Notes under the pieces: generated by a model
Seen by the model: the letters and a program-made list of their open reading frames with translations, nothing else
Told to the model about the DNA's origin: nothing
Databases searched by the model: none
In this document: positions 8,457 through 16,714 of the stretch, piece after piece
Numbering within the stretch: the first letter of the stretch is position 1
Layout of the letters: each line of letters begins with the position of its first letter
Origin: Pseudomonas putida
Lineage (GTDB): Bacteria > Pseudomonadota > Gammaproteobacteria > Pseudomonadales > Pseudomonadaceae
Length of the DNA stretch: 64,000 bases
Assembly (NCBI RefSeq): GCF_028682635.1
Contig: NZ_JANHLK010000001.1
Location: forward strand, 310,001 to 374,000
Direction: 5' to 3'
Translations under genes and position numbers: made by a program

Positions 8457-10601
8457 ATGAACCAAGCCATTCGTTACGAAAAGGGCCAGGACCGGATCGT
8501 CGTCCTGACTATCGACATGCCGGGCCAGAGCGCCAATACCATGAATGCGGTCTACCGCGAGGCCATGGCCGAGTGTGTCGCCCGCCTGGTGGCCGACAAG
8601 GACGACATCGCGGGGGTGATCATCACCTCGGCCAAGAAAACCTTTTTTGCCGGCGGCGACCTCAATGAGCTGATCAAGGTCGGCAAACCCCAGGCCAAGG
8701 CTTTTTTTGACAGGGTGCTCACGCTCAAGGGCCAACTGCGCACCCTGGAAACCCTCGGTAAACCCGTGGTCGCCGCGATCAATGGCGCGGCGCTGGGCGG
8801 TGGCTGGGAAATCTGCCTGGCCTGCCATCACCGCATCGCGCTGGACGATCCCTCGGTGCAACTCGGCCTGCCGGAAGTGACCCTCGGCCTGCTGCCGGGT
8901 GGCGGCGGGGTGGTGCGCATGGTGCGTATGCTGGGCATTGAAAAGGCCCTGCCGTACCTGCTCGAAGGTAAGAAGATTCGCCCGCAGCAGGCCTTGCAGG
9001 CGGGCTTGATCGATGAACTGGCGGTGGATCGCGAGGCACTGCTGAGCAAGGCGCGCAGTTGGATCATTGCCAACCCGGCGGCGGTTCAGCCCTGGGACGT
9101 GAAGGGCCATCAGATTCCCGGTGGCACACCGGCGAACCCGAAAGTCGCGCAAATGCTGGCGATTGCGCCGTCGATCCTGCGCAGCAAAACCCAGGGCACA
9201 CTGCCCGCGCCGGAGAAAATCCTCTGCGCCGCGGTGGAGGGCGCCCAGGTGGATTTCGACACGGCGCACTTGATCGAAACCCGTTACTTCACCGAGCTGA
9301 CCACCGGCCAGGTGTCGAAAAACCTGATCGGCACCTTCTGGTTCCAGCTCAACGAAATCAATGCCGGCGGTTCGCGTCCTCAAGGTTTCGCGCCTTATGT
9401 GACGAAAAAAGTCGGGGTGCTCGGCGCCGGGATGATGGGGGCGGGCATCGCGTTTGTCAGCGCGTCGGCCGGTATCGATGTGGTGCTCAAGGACATCACC
9501 CTGGCGGCGGCCGAGAAGGGCAAGGCGCACTCGGCGGCGTTGCTGGACAAGAAGGTGGCACGCCGGCAGATCAGCGCCGAGCAACGTGAAGCCGTGCTGG
9601 CGCGTATCCATACCAGCGACAACGATGCCGAACTGGCGGGTTGCGACCTGATCATCGAAGCGGTGTTCGAGGACCGTGAGTTGAAGGCCAAGGTCACATT
9701 GGCCGCGCAACAAGTGGTGGGCGCGGATGCGGTGATTGCCTCCAACACTTCGACCCTGCCGATCAGTGGCCTGGCCACGGCGGTGCCGGACCCGAGCAAG
9801 TTCATCGGCCTGCATTTCTTCAGCCCCGTGGAAAAAATGCCCTTGGTGGAAATCATCAAGGGCGCCAGCACCAGCGACGAAACCCTGGCTCGGGGATTCG
9901 ATTACGTCCTGCAGATCCGGAAAACCCCGATCGTGGTCAACGACAGTCGCGGTTTCTTCACCTCTCGGGTGTTCGGCACCTTCACCAATGAAGGCATTGC
10001 CATGCTGGGTGAAGGGGTTTGCGCGGCGATGATCGAGACCGAGGCGCGCAAGGCCGGCATGCCGGTCGGGCCATTGGCGATCTCCGACGAAGTTTCCCTC
10101 AGCCTCATGAGCCATATCCGCCAGCAAACCGCCAAAGACTTGCAGGCAGAAGGCAAGGCGCTGATCGAACACCCGGCCTACGCCGTGATCGACTTGCTGC
10201 TCAACGAGTACAAGCGTCCGGGCAAGGCCGCCGGGGGTGGTTTTTATGAATACCCGGCGGGTGGCCAAAAACATCTATGGCCGGAACTGAAAACCCGCTT
10301 CGAAAAGGCCGACGGGCAGATTTCGCCAAAGGATGTGCGCGATCGCCTGCTGTTCGTGCAAGCCATCGAGACCGTGCGCTGTGTGGAGGAGGGCGTGCTG
10401 ACTTCGACGGCGGATGCCAACGTCGGCTCGATCTTCGGCATCGGCTTCGCCGCCTGGACCGGCGGTGCACTGCAGTTCATCAATCAGTACGGGGTCCAGG
10501 ACTTCGTCGCCCGCGCCCAGTATCTGGCCGGGCAATACGGCGAGCGCTTTGCACCGCCCGCGCTGCTACTGGAGAAAGCCGCCAAAGGGGAGGCGTTTTA
10601 G
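8457..10601 (+). CDS. Multifunctional fatty-acid oxidation protein: enoyl-CoA hydratase / 3-hydroxyacyl-CoA dehydrogenase
   Basis: 714 residues, the usual FadB/FadJ length. Residues 1-190 are a crotonase domain with the oxyanion-hole block KKTFFAGGDLNELI and the catalytic Glu region GLPEVTLGLLPGGGGVVRM. From about residue 315, VGVLGAGMMGAGIAFVSASAGIDVVLKD is a Rossmann NAD-binding motif, followed by the dehydrogenase motif GLHFFSPVEKMPLVEII. The C-terminal part is the helical 3HCDH repeat (GFFTSRVFGTFTNEG...GGGFYEYP). AAGGAACC precedes the ATG. It is the alpha partner of the upstream thiolase. Confidence 0.93.
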   Translation: MNQAIRYEKGQDRIVVLTIDMPGQSANTMNAVYREAMAECVARLVADKDDIAGVIITSAKKTFFAGGDLNELIKVGKPQAKAFFDRVLTLKGQLRTLETLGKPVVAAINGAALGGGWEICLACHHRIALDDPSVQLGLPEVTLGLLPGGGGVVRMVRMLGIEKALPYLLEGKKIRPQQALQAGLIDELAVDREALLSKARSWIIANPAAVQPWDVKGHQIPGGTPANPKVAQMLAIAPSILRSKTQGTLPAPEKILCAAVEGAQVDFDTAHLIETRYFTELTTGQVSKNLIGTFWFQLNEINAGGSRPQGFAPYVTKKVGVLGAGMMGAGIAFVSASAGIDVVLKDITLAAAEKGKAHSAALLDKKVARRQISAEQREAVLARIHTSDNDAELAGCDLIIEAVFEDRELKAKVTLAAQQVVGADAVIASNTSTLPISGLATAVPDPSKFIGLHFFSPVEKMPLVEIIKGASTSDETLARGFDYVLQIRKTPIVVNDSRGFFTSRVFGTFTNEGIAMLGEGVCAAMIETEARKAGMPVGPLAISDEVSLSLMSHIRQQTAKDLQAEGKALIEHPAYAVIDLLLNEYKRPGKAAGGGFYEYPAGGQKHLWPELKTRFEKADGQISPKDVRDRLLFVQAIETVRCVEEGVLTSTADANVGSIFGIGFAAWTGGALQFINQYGVQDFVARAQYLAGQYGERFAPPALLLEKAAKGEAF

Positions 10602-10694
10602 GGATAGGTGACACACTGCGGGGCTTGCCTTGTCACGGTGTTCAAGGCAGGCTCTGGGGTGTGCATTATTCCCATCACGTGTCAGGTATTTTTT

Positions 10695-11417
10695 ATGTCG
10701 TTACGCATCTGCATTCTGGAAACCGACATCCTGCGTCCGGAATTGGTTGACCAATATCAGGGCTACGGGCAGATGTTCAAACACCTGTTTTCGCAGCAAC
10801 CGATCGCCGCCGATTTCACCGTCTATAACGTGATGCAGGGCGAGTATCCCGGCGATGACCTGACGTTCGACGCTTACCTTGTGACCGGCAGCAAGGCCGA
10901 TTCCTTTGGCACCGACCCGTGGATCGAAACCCTCAGGGCCTACTTGCTCAAGCGCTACGAGCGCGGCGACAAGCTGCTGGGCGTGTGCTTCGGCCACCAG
11001 TTGCTGGCGCTGCTGCTGGGCGGCAAAAGCGAACGTGCGACCCAGGGCTGGGGCGTTGGCACCCATAATTACAAACTGGCCGCCAAGGCGCCCTGGATGA
11101 GTCCGGTGCGCGAAGAGCTGACCCTGTTGATCAGTCACCAGGACCAGGTTACCTCGCTACCGGAAAACGCCACGGTCATCGCCTCCAGCGATTTCTGCCC
11201 GTTCGCCGCCTACCACATCAACGATCAGGTGCTGTGCTTCCAGGGGCATCCGGAATTCATCCACGACTATTCCCGGGCCTTGCTGGAAATTCGCCAGCAG
11301 GCGCTGGGCGAGCAGATTTATTCCAAAGGCATGGCCAGCCTGGAGCATGAGCACCACGGCACGACCGTCGCCGAGTGGATGATGCGTTTTGTGGCGCACA
11401 AGCCAGAAACCGTGTAG
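10695..11417 (+). CDS. Class I glutamine amidotransferase-like protein
   Basis: 240 residues beginning MSLRICILETDILRPELVDQYQGYGQMF. It contains the nucleophile elbow LLGVCFGHQLLALLLGG (Cys about residue 100) and FQGHPEF with the catalytic His and downstream Glu, as in stand-alone type-1 glutamine amidotransferases related to GMP-synthase-type and gamma-glutamyl peptide hydrolases. The synthase partner is not adjacent. The stop codon TAG is provided by the first bases of the following REP (TGTAGGAG), so the REP has reached the very end of the gene. A possible start 87 bases upstream lacks a ribosome-binding site. Confidence 0.85.
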   Translation: MSLRICILETDILRPELVDQYQGYGQMFKHLFSQQPIAADFTVYNVMQGEYPGDDLTFDAYLVTGSKADSFGTDPWIETLRAYLLKRYERGDKLLGVCFGHQLLALLLGGKSERATQGWGVGTHNYKLAAKAPWMSPVREELTLLISHQDQVTSLPENATVIASSDFCPFAAYHINDQVLCFQGHPEFIHDYSRALLEIRQQALGEQIYSKGMASLEHEHHGTTVAEWMMRFVAHKPETV

Positions 11418-11484
11418 GAGCCTGGCTTGCCGGCGAACGCGGTGTGTCAGGCCGGTCGCCTTCGCTGGCAAGCCAGCTCTTACA
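11413..11484. repeat. Inverted REP pair
   Basis: Arms TGTAGGAGCCTGGCTTGCCG and the inverted CGCTGGCAAGCCAGCTCTTA, separated by about 25 bases. It overlaps the stop codon of the amidotransferase gene. Confidence 0.85.
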
Positions 11485-11512
11485 GCGATTCTCACGAACG
11501 CCTCGGTCTCGC

Positions 11513-12484
11513 CTACAACCACCCCGACTTCTTGAAGCTCGCCCACAACCCCACACACCCCACCGCAATAAATCCCAGAACCCCGAAATATCCGTAATGC
11601 CAGGTCAACTCCGGCATGTTCTGGAAGTTCATCCCGTAGATCCCCGCCACCGCCGTCGGGAACGCCAGGATGGCCGCCCAGGCCGCGAACTTGCGCTGCA
11701 CTACGCTCTGGCGTGAGGCCTCGAGCAAGACCCCGACCTCGATGGTCTGGCTGGCAATGTCCGCCAGGGTCGTCAGGTCTTCCATCTGCCGCGTCACATG
11801 AATCTGCACATCGCGAAAGTACGGGCGCATGTTCTTGTCGATGAAGGGGAAGCTCAGCTTTTGCAGTTCTTCACCGATCTCCACCATCGGCGCCGCGAAA
11901 CGGCGCAAGCGCAATACATCGCGGCGCAGGCTGTGGAGTTTTTGAATGTCGCGCTCGTTCAGTGAGCTGCACATGACGTTGCGTTCCAGCTCGTCGATCT
12001 GCGCATGGATGGCTTCGCCCATCGGCTGGTAGTTTTCAATGACGAAGTCGAGGATGGCATAGAGTACGAAATCTTCCCCGTGCTCCAGCAACAACGGACG
12101 CGCCTCACAACGCTGCCTTACATAGGCGTAGGACGCCGAATGACCGTTACGCGCGGTAATGATGTAGCCGTTGCCGGCAAAGATATGCGTCTCGATGAAT
12201 TTGAGTTTGCCATCTTCCATGATGGGCGAATACGTGACAATGAACAGCGCATCGCCAAAGGTTTCCAGCTTCGGGCGGCTGTGTTTTTCCAGGGCGTCTT
12301 CAATGGCCAGTTCATGCAGGTTGAACTGGCGTTGCAGGTTGTACAGTTCCTCTTCATTCGGCTCTTCGAGGCCGATCCAGACGAAGTGCCCCGGCTTCGC
12401 AGCCCAGGCGGCGCCTTCGTCGAGGGTGATATTGGTGACTTTCTTACCAGCGCTGTAAACGGCAGCAGCAACAACTCTACCCAT
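11513..12484 (-). CDS. CorA-family divalent metal ion transporter
   Basis: 323 residues. A long cytoplasmic alpha/beta N-terminal domain (NITLDEGAAWAAKPGHFVWIGLEEPNEEE) and a long helix lead into two C-terminal transmembrane segments. The first ends in the diagnostic GMN signature (AVAGIYGMNFQNMPE, about residue 285), and the second (YGYFGVLGFIAVGCVGLWASFKKSGWL) closes the protein. This is expected to be an inner-membrane pentamer importing Mg2+ or Co2+. It is a second CorA-type gene in the window besides cmaX at 56.8 kb, which has a GIN variant. Confidence 0.92.
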   Translation of the reverse strand: MGRVVAAAVYSAGKKVTNITLDEGAAWAAKPGHFVWIGLEEPNEEELYNLQRQFNLHELAIEDALEKHSRPKLETFGDALFIVTYSPIMEDGKLKFIETHIFAGNGYIITARNGHSASYAYVRQRCEARPLLLEHGEDFVLYAILDFVIENYQPMGEAIHAQIDELERNVMCSSLNERDIQKLHSLRRDVLRLRRFAAPMVEIGEELQKLSFPFIDKNMRPYFRDVQIHVTRQMEDLTTLADIASQTIEVGVLLEASRQSVVQRKFAAWAAILAFPTAVAGIYGMNFQNMPELTWHYGYFGVLGFIAVGCVGLWASFKKSGWL

Positions 12485-12552
12485 GATGTTGATTCACTTC
12501 TTCTTGGCAGCGTTCAGCTTAGCCTTGTCTGCTACCGGGAGTCAGTGAAATC

Positions 12553-12614
12553 TTGTAGGAGCCCGGCTTGCCGGCGAAGGCGCCCGTCCAGTCGTTGGGT
12601 TTATCGACTGGACG
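12553..12614. repeat. Single REP plus adjoining perfect hairpin
   Basis: One REP (TTGTAGGAGCCCGGCTTGCC) at 12553-12582 is followed at 12585-12614 by CGTCCAGTCG - 10-base loop - CGACTGGACG, a perfect 10-bp stem. Neither arm is followed by a T-run, so it is not an obvious terminator. Confidence 0.75.
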
Positions 12615-12624
12615 TGCTGCATTT

Positions 12625-13347
12625 TCAAGCAGCCTGCAGCTGCCGATCCATCGAATCGATGCACTCGCGCATCTGCTCGCGGCACTGGGCGATCAACATG
12701 GGCATGTCATCCAGGCTCAATCCCGCAGTAGGAATGGCCGGCAAGGAACGGATCAGAATTTTCCCACTGCGCCAGCGGTTCAATCGCATGTGTTTGACGT
12801 AACTGCTGACACACACCGGGACGATTGGCACCCCCGCCGCGATGGCCATCTGGAAAGCGCCTTTTTTGAACGGCAACAGCTCTTCGCCCAGATTGCGTGT
12901 GCCCTCCGGGAAAACCCAGATCGAAGTGTCTTCGTTTTGCAGGGTATGGGTGGTGGTCAACATCGACTGACGCGCCTTGTGCGCATTGCCACGGTCGATC
13001 AGCACATTGCCGGCCAGCCAGAACAACTGACCGAACAATGGCACCCATTTCAGGCTCTTTTTACCGATGCACACCGTACGGCGGGGTACTACATTGCCAA
13101 ACACGAACAAATCGTAGTTGGACTGATGGTTGGCAATGATCACGCAGCTGTCGGGTTTATCCATCAATGGCCCGACGTCGGCTTTTACCCGCAGGCGCAA
13201 GATGCACATCGCCGGCCACGCATAGAGGCGCGCGCACAGGCGGCTGTTGTCCGGATTGAACGGGCGACACAGGCCTAGCACCACGCCCAGCACGCCCGCC
13301 ACGATAAAGTGCAGGGCCATCAATGACATACGTAAAGCAAAGAGCAT
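12625..13347 (-). CDS. 1-acyl-sn-glycerol-3-phosphate acyltransferase (PlsC-type)
   Basis: 240 residues using the ATG at 13347 (MLFALRMSLMALHFIVAGVLGVV), which begins with the membrane helix typical of the family; an upstream ATG at 13407 would add 20 residues without a clear site. It contains the NHQSNYD motif (H-x4-D, catalytic) near residue 75, the FPEGTR motif near 150 and the VPIVPVCVSSY block. It transfers an acyl chain to the sn-2 position of lysophosphatidate at the inner membrane. Confidence 0.9.
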   Translation of the reverse strand: MLFALRMSLMALHFIVAGVLGVVLGLCRPFNPDNSRLCARLYAWPAMCILRLRVKADVGPLMDKPDSCVIIANHQSNYDLFVFGNVVPRRTVCIGKKSLKWVPLFGQLFWLAGNVLIDRGNAHKARQSMLTTTHTLQNEDTSIWVFPEGTRNLGEELLPFKKGAFQMAIAAGVPIVPVCVSSYVKHMRLNRWRSGKILIRSLPAIPTAGLSLDDMPMLIAQCREQMRECIDSMDRQLQAA

Positions 13348-13499
13348 TTGCAGGCCCCACCGGGACAAAAGGTGGCGCAGTGTACGGATGTGCACTGTTT
13401 TCGGCAATTGCCACTATTGAGGCGGGAGATAGACGATGTTTGAGTACATGTTTCCGACTGACGGGTCAGACTTGTCCTAGAGCGCTCCCAGCGTTTTCA

Positions 13500-13535
13500 A
13501 CGCAAAAGCCCGACACAACGGTCGGGCTCCTGGGT
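13500..13535 (-). terminator. Rho-independent terminator of the crotonase gene
   Basis: Read on the minus strand: AGCCCGAC - CGTTGT - GTCGGGCT followed by TTTGCGTT. It begins about 18 bases after the crotonase stop. Confidence 0.75.
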
Positions 13536-13551
13536 TACTGCAACATCGGGC

Positions 13552-14241
13552 TCAGCCCATATGTTCCTGATCCAGAATGATCGCGTTGTCCAGCGCTTCC
13601 AGCAGCGCCTTGCGCACTTTCAACTTGGTGTTCTTGTGGGCAATCATGTTGATTTTCTTCAACTGGCGAGCCGCCGCCAGCGCCGCGCCTTGCAGTTCTT
13701 CGGCCGCGACCACGACGTCCAGGTAACCGGCAGCCACGGCGCTTTGCGGGTTGAACATCTCACCGTTGACCACGGAACGCTGGAAGGCCGATTTGCCCAG
13801 GCGATCGCGGGCAATCTCGATACCGGCGTGGTGCATGGTCATGCCGATCTGCACTTCGTTCAGGCCAATGCTGAAGGGGCCATCGACACCCAGGCGGTAA
13901 TCCGCCGACAGCAGCAGAAACGCACCCTTGGCGACCGCATGCCCAGGGCAGGCGACGACGACGGGGAAGGGGTGCGACAACAGGCGACGGGCCAGCGTCG
14001 AGCCGGATGTCACCAGCGACACCGCTTCCTTGGGGCCGGAGGTCATCACCTTCAGATCGTACCCGCCCGACAGAATCCCGGGCTGACCGGTAATGATCAC
14101 CACCGCGCGATCAGTCACCGCCTGATCCAGCGCAGCGTTGAACGCCGCAATCACGTCCGGAGAGATGGCATTGACCTTGCCGTTGCTCAAGGTCAGGGTC
14201 GCGATACCGTCTTCGAGGTGGTAGGTAATCAACTCACTCAT
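13552..14241 (-). CDS. Crotonase / enoyl-CoA hydratase-isomerase family protein
   Basis: 229 residues, somewhat short for the family. MSELITYHLEDGIATLTLSNGKVNAISPDVIAAF is the family N-terminus. GQPGILSGGYDLKVM supplies the first oxyanion-hole block and AKGAFLLLSADYRLGVDGPFSIGLNEVQIGMTM the second, which holds the catalytic-loop Glu. Exact substrate unknown. It is a single-gene unit, transcribed away from the tRNA-Ser. Confidence 0.88.
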   Translation of the reverse strand: MSELITYHLEDGIATLTLSNGKVNAISPDVIAAFNAALDQAVTDRAVVIITGQPGILSGGYDLKVMTSGPKEAVSLVTSGSTLARRLLSHPFPVVVACPGHAVAKGAFLLLSADYRLGVDGPFSIGLNEVQIGMTMHHAGIEIARDRLGKSAFQRSVVNGEMFNPQSAVAAGYLDVVVAAEELQGAALAAARQLKKINMIAHKNTKLKVRKALLEALDNAIILDQEHMG

Positions 14242-14483
14242 GACGCTAATCCTTTCAATAAAGTAGGGCAGAAGTTACTCACCGCCATCGGCAAGGTAAA
14301 GCGCCATGACTGACTCGCCAGTCACCCTTTACCCGCTCGGCCAGCGTCACCCGGCACGCCTGCCGCGTATCGCCTGCTATATAGAGGTGGGGTGCCAGGC
14401 CGGAGATTGGCCGGTTTGCCATTACCCTGGGCAACCAAAAACACCCAAGCGCCTTAAGCGCATGAAAATTCTCAAAAAAATGT
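14242..14483. other. Intergenic region between crotonase gene and tRNA-Ser
   Basis: No gene supported. A 78-codon frame from 14306 overlaps the tRNA promoter and has no ribosome-binding site. The tRNA promoter starts at its right edge. Confidence 0.5.
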
Positions 14484-14512
14484 TTGCCAACAGAAAAGCT
14501 TTCGACTACATT
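14484..14512 (+). promoter_or_regulatory. tRNA-Ser promoter
   Basis: TTGCCA (14484-14489), 17-base spacer, TACATT (14507-14512), then a GC-rich discriminator AGCGCGCC typical of stringently controlled stable-RNA promoters. Predicted start of transcription is near 14519, about 30 bases before the mature tRNA. Confidence 0.75.
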
Positions 14513-14550
14513 AGCGCGCCTCGACAGACAGAACATGTTTGAAGAGATAC

Positions 14551-14640
14551 GGTGAAGTGTCCGAGTGGCTTAAGGAGCACGCCTGGAAAGTGTGTATACA
14601 GGAAACTGTATCGAGAGTTCGAATCTCTCCTTCACCGCCA
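14551..14640 (+). tRNA. tRNA-Ser (anticodon GGA)
   Basis: 90 bases including encoded CCA. The acceptor stem GGTGAAG pairs with CTTCACC. The anticodon arm is CACGC-CT-GGA-AA-GTGTG, and a long variable arm (TATACAG...CTGTATC) and T-arm GAGAG-TTCGAAT-CTCTC are present, as expected for class II tRNA-Ser reading UCC/UCU. Its 3' 23 bases are duplicated at 27402-27424, so it is the integration site of the downstream island and its 3' end is now supplied by the element. Confidence 0.97.
14618..14640 (+). other. attL core (tRNA 3' end)
   Basis: 23 bases from TTCGAATCTC to CACCGCCA are identical to 27402-27424. The match extends five more bases with one mismatch (CATTC versus AATTC). Confidence 0.92.
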
Positions 14641-14647
14641 CATTCTG

Positions 14648-14683
14648 AAAAGCCCCGCAAATCAATGGTTTGCGGGGCTTTTT
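14648..14683 (+). terminator. Strong terminator directly after tRNA-Ser (island-borne)
   Basis: AAAAGCCCCGCAAA - TCAATGG - TTTGCGGGGCTTTTT, a perfect stem with T-run in both directions. It lies inside the island, so the element carries its own terminator for the tRNA. The original one is left at 27441. Confidence 0.9.
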
Positions 14684-14690
14684 CATTTCC

Positions 14691-14717
14691 GATTGTACCA
14701 CTCGGTTGTACCACTCA
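14691..14717. repeat. Left-end paired repeat, candidate integrase arm site
   Basis: Two tandem copies of TTGTACCACTC separated by GG-type spacing. Near-identical tandem copies TTGTACTACTC lie at 27323-27348. The distance from the attachment core is 50 bases on the left and 53 on the right. Confidence 0.65.
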
Positions 14718-14997
14718 TCACATCCCGCCTTCCGGCGCTCCGTTATCCAAAGGGCGTTGCCGTTTCTCCATCGCATACCCCAAGCATCTCCCAGATCCCT
14801 ACCGTTAGTCCGATCACGCCCCCAGCCGTGTCACGCTCTGTGCTTTGCCCTGCATCTACCGTTCGTCAGGTAATGTGCGGTGGTTGGCTACACCAGAATC
14901 GCCTACAAGCCAAGCAGGGCATGGGTTTCATCATCGTAGCTATCAACAATTTGCTTCTAATAGCGAAAAAGATGTTGCATCAATGTGAAAATAGTGC

Positions 14998-15025
14998 TTG
15001 ACAAATACGAAAGATCATGTAGAAT
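14998..15025 (+). promoter_or_regulatory. Sigma-70 promoter at left end of island
   Basis: TTGACA (14998-15003), 16-base spacer, TAGAAT (15020-15025), near consensus. It reads into the small-gene cluster beginning at 15369. Confidence 0.75.
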
Positions 15026-15033
15026 AGGGCTTA

Positions 15034-15368
15034 GGAAGGGAGGTTGAAACATTCGCCTCGCTTCCGTTCGGCGCTGGCGTTTCAGTCAGGCCGATCAGCC
15101 GACCCCTTCGTCAGGATTGTGGGTATACACGTTTCACCGGGTAGCTGGCTAACACTCGACAGGTGGATTGATTCCCCATCGGCGCTACCGCTGCAAGTGT
15201 TCAAGGGTTGAATTGCTTTCCCCAGCAGCAACAAATTCGCAACACCATCGAACCAAAGACATAGATGTACTTGAGCGGATATGCGGCCTCAAACCCATAT
15301 CCGTTTTCTTTGTTTGTAATTCCGTTCCACCCCACATACCCATTCACCCATATTCCATAGGAGAACAT
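15034..15368 (+). other. Long untranslated leader with stem-loops
   Basis: About 335 bases between the promoter and the first small gene. It contains GGAAG-GAGG paired with CCTC-CTTCC (15034-15065) and an alternative stem TGAAAC / GTTTCA enclosing CGCC / GGCG. The two are mutually exclusive, as in attenuators or structured leaders. No open frame with a ribosome-binding site is seen here. Confidence 0.4.
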
Positions 15369-15554
15369 ATGGCCGTAGTTATTCGGCTGTGTAAGCACTG
15401 CTGCACGCCATTCCCAAGTAAGACCCAGCGAGCGTTGTACTGCTCACAGACATGCAACAAAGAGTATCACCGCTCGAAGAAACGCAAGTTAATCAACCTC
15501 GACACGATCAACCCACAACCACCAACGGATGAACCGCAAGATGACGTCAATTGA
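15369..15554 (+). CDS. Small zinc-ribbon-like protein
   Basis: 61 residues: MAVVIRLCKHCCTPFPSKTQ then RALYCSQTCNKEYHRSKKRK. Two cysteine pairs (C8-x2-C11, and C24/C28 in YCSQTC) form a likely treble-clef or zinc-ribbon knuckle, followed by a basic patch suitable for nucleic-acid binding and an acidic tail. AGGAG lies 7 bases before the ATG at 15369. Its 3' end overlaps the following HTH gene by 14 bases. Confidence 0.65.
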   Translation: MAVVIRLCKHCCTPFPSKTQRALYCSQTCNKEYHRSKKRKLINLDTINPQPPTDEPQDDVN

Positions 15555-15699
15555 AAATCAGCGTGTAGTAGCGACTGCCGAGCAAATTAGGGCTTTTATC
15601 TACCGATATTGCCACGAGATGACTGCCAGCGAGATTGCCGACGCTCTGGGTGTACACATCCGAGTTATCGACTTGTACTACCCACGTAAATCGCGTTAA
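15541..15699 (+). CDS. 52-residue helix-turn-helix protein
   Basis: MTSIENQRVVATAEQIRAFI followed by YRYCHEMTASEIADALGVHI and RVIDLYYPRKSR. The segment MTASEIADALGVHIRVIDLYY is a clear helix-turn-helix (A-x3-G-V pattern). It starts inside the 3' end of the zinc-ribbon gene in another frame, suggesting translational coupling. It probably regulates or accompanies the zinc-ribbon protein. Confidence 0.6.
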   Translation: MTSIENQRVVATAEQIRAFIYRYCHEMTASEIADALGVHIRVIDLYYPRKSR

Positions 15700-15759
15700 C
15701 ACATCACATTCAACACACACCCAAAAGGAGGGCAACCCACAACATGAGAGAGAAAACCA

Positions 15760-15984
15760 ATGTCAAATTACATCGTGATTCACACAGCTTCATCCCTGAT
15801 TGTTAATGCCATCAGCTCAACAGAGCCACCGACTGACAGTGCCACCTTTCGCTTCATCAGAGTATCAGACGCAGTACTGACCAAGTTTTTCAAACTGGCA
15901 GGTAGGAAGAACCGCAACGGGGCTCTTGTGTCTGTTGGTGAACTAGCGAACGTGTCACCAGCGTTCTTGGAATCATTGGGTTAA
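15760..15984 (+). CDS. Hypothetical protein
   Basis: 74 residues starting MSNYIVIHTASSLIVNAISS; small alpha/beta protein without recognisable motif. GAGAGAAA lies just upstream, and a stronger AAAGGAGGG lies 32 bases upstream in front of a 20-codon overlapping frame (15744), so the true start region is uncertain. Confidence 0.55.
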   Translation: MSNYIVIHTASSLIVNAISSTEPPTDSATFRFIRVSDAVLTKFFKLAGRKNRNGALVSVGELANVSPAFLESLG

Positions 15985-16159
15985 ACACCCGTAAAAACAC
16001 CTACCCCTACCTAGGGTACAGGGTCGCTGTTTTGCACCTCTGTAGGCCGCATTATACAAGGCCTCAAACAACCAATATCGACAAAGCACGGCCTATTCCT
16101 GGCCGCGACCAACTATCGCCCGCATTCTGGGCAACACAACATCTATGGAGAAATAAATT
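15985..16159. other. Intergenic spacer in island
   Basis: 175 bases without a gene. It contains GGCC-TATTCCT-GGCC (near 16091) and GCCCGCATTCTGGGC (near 16118), small stems of unknown role. The ribosome-binding site for the next gene (GGAGAAA) is at its end. Confidence 0.4.
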
Positions 16160-16714
16160 ATGAGTAACACTGTATTGAAGATCGTAACGAAGGGCGACAT
16201 CCAAGCGGCGAGGGATGAAGCTCAACAACAGTATTTGAATCGCGTTGAAGGCTTTGACGTCGACTACCAAGGTCGACCAGACGCTTCAGGTAACTTACCA
16301 CGTCGTTGGTTTAAGGGTGCCGTCGTTGAGTTTGTCGCCTCGACCGGGCCAGATGAACTACTAGACATCGTGCTGAAGAAGATCGGGGAGGGTTGGACAC
16401 GCTCGACAACAGCAACCACATCTATTGGTGCTGCATATTTCAATGTCTACCTGATGAAGCCTACTGCCCAGCAGCAAGAAGACTTGAAGGGTTTGTATGC
16501 AGAGGCTGAAGCCAAACTACGTGCCAAGGTTGAAGTTGAGAATGAGGCCATTATTGAGCGGCAAGTGGAACTTCGCATTGCTAACGCCGCACGTTTGAAG
16601 GCTGAACAACTAGCCAAGGAAGCTCAGGAAGAAGCAGCAGCTATCCGTGAGGAAGTTGAAAGGGCTCTTGGTGCAACGCGTGCAGCTGTGCGTGCATCGC
16701 TCGGAGCTAAATAA
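16160..16714 (+). CDS. Hypothetical protein with C-terminal coiled coil
   Basis: 184 residues. The N-terminal half (to about 110) is a compact alpha/beta domain (RRWFKGAVVEFVASTGPDELLDIVLKKIGEGWTRS). Residues 112-175 form a long charged helix rich in Ala/Glu/Lys (AEAEAKLRAKVEVENEAIIERQVELRI...), a likely coiled coil. GGAGAAATAAATT precedes the ATG. The stop overlaps the next start (TAATG), so the two are coupled. Family not recognised. Confidence 0.65.
   Translation: MSNTVLKIVTKGDIQAARDEAQQQYLNRVEGFDVDYQGRPDASGNLPRRWFKGAVVEFVASTGPDELLDIVLKKIGEGWTRSTTATTSIGAAYFNVYLMKPTAQQQEDLKGLYAEAEAKLRAKVEVENEAIIERQVELRIANAARLKAEQLAKEAQEEAAAIREEVERALGATRAAVRASLGAK

Noticed and set aside
14511..14714. 67-codon minus-strand frame containing [14 protein letters not shown]
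   Set aside because: It is the antisense of the tRNA-Ser gene, a well-known false protein seen at many tRNAs. The short version at 27346-27531 comes from the attR copy in the same way.
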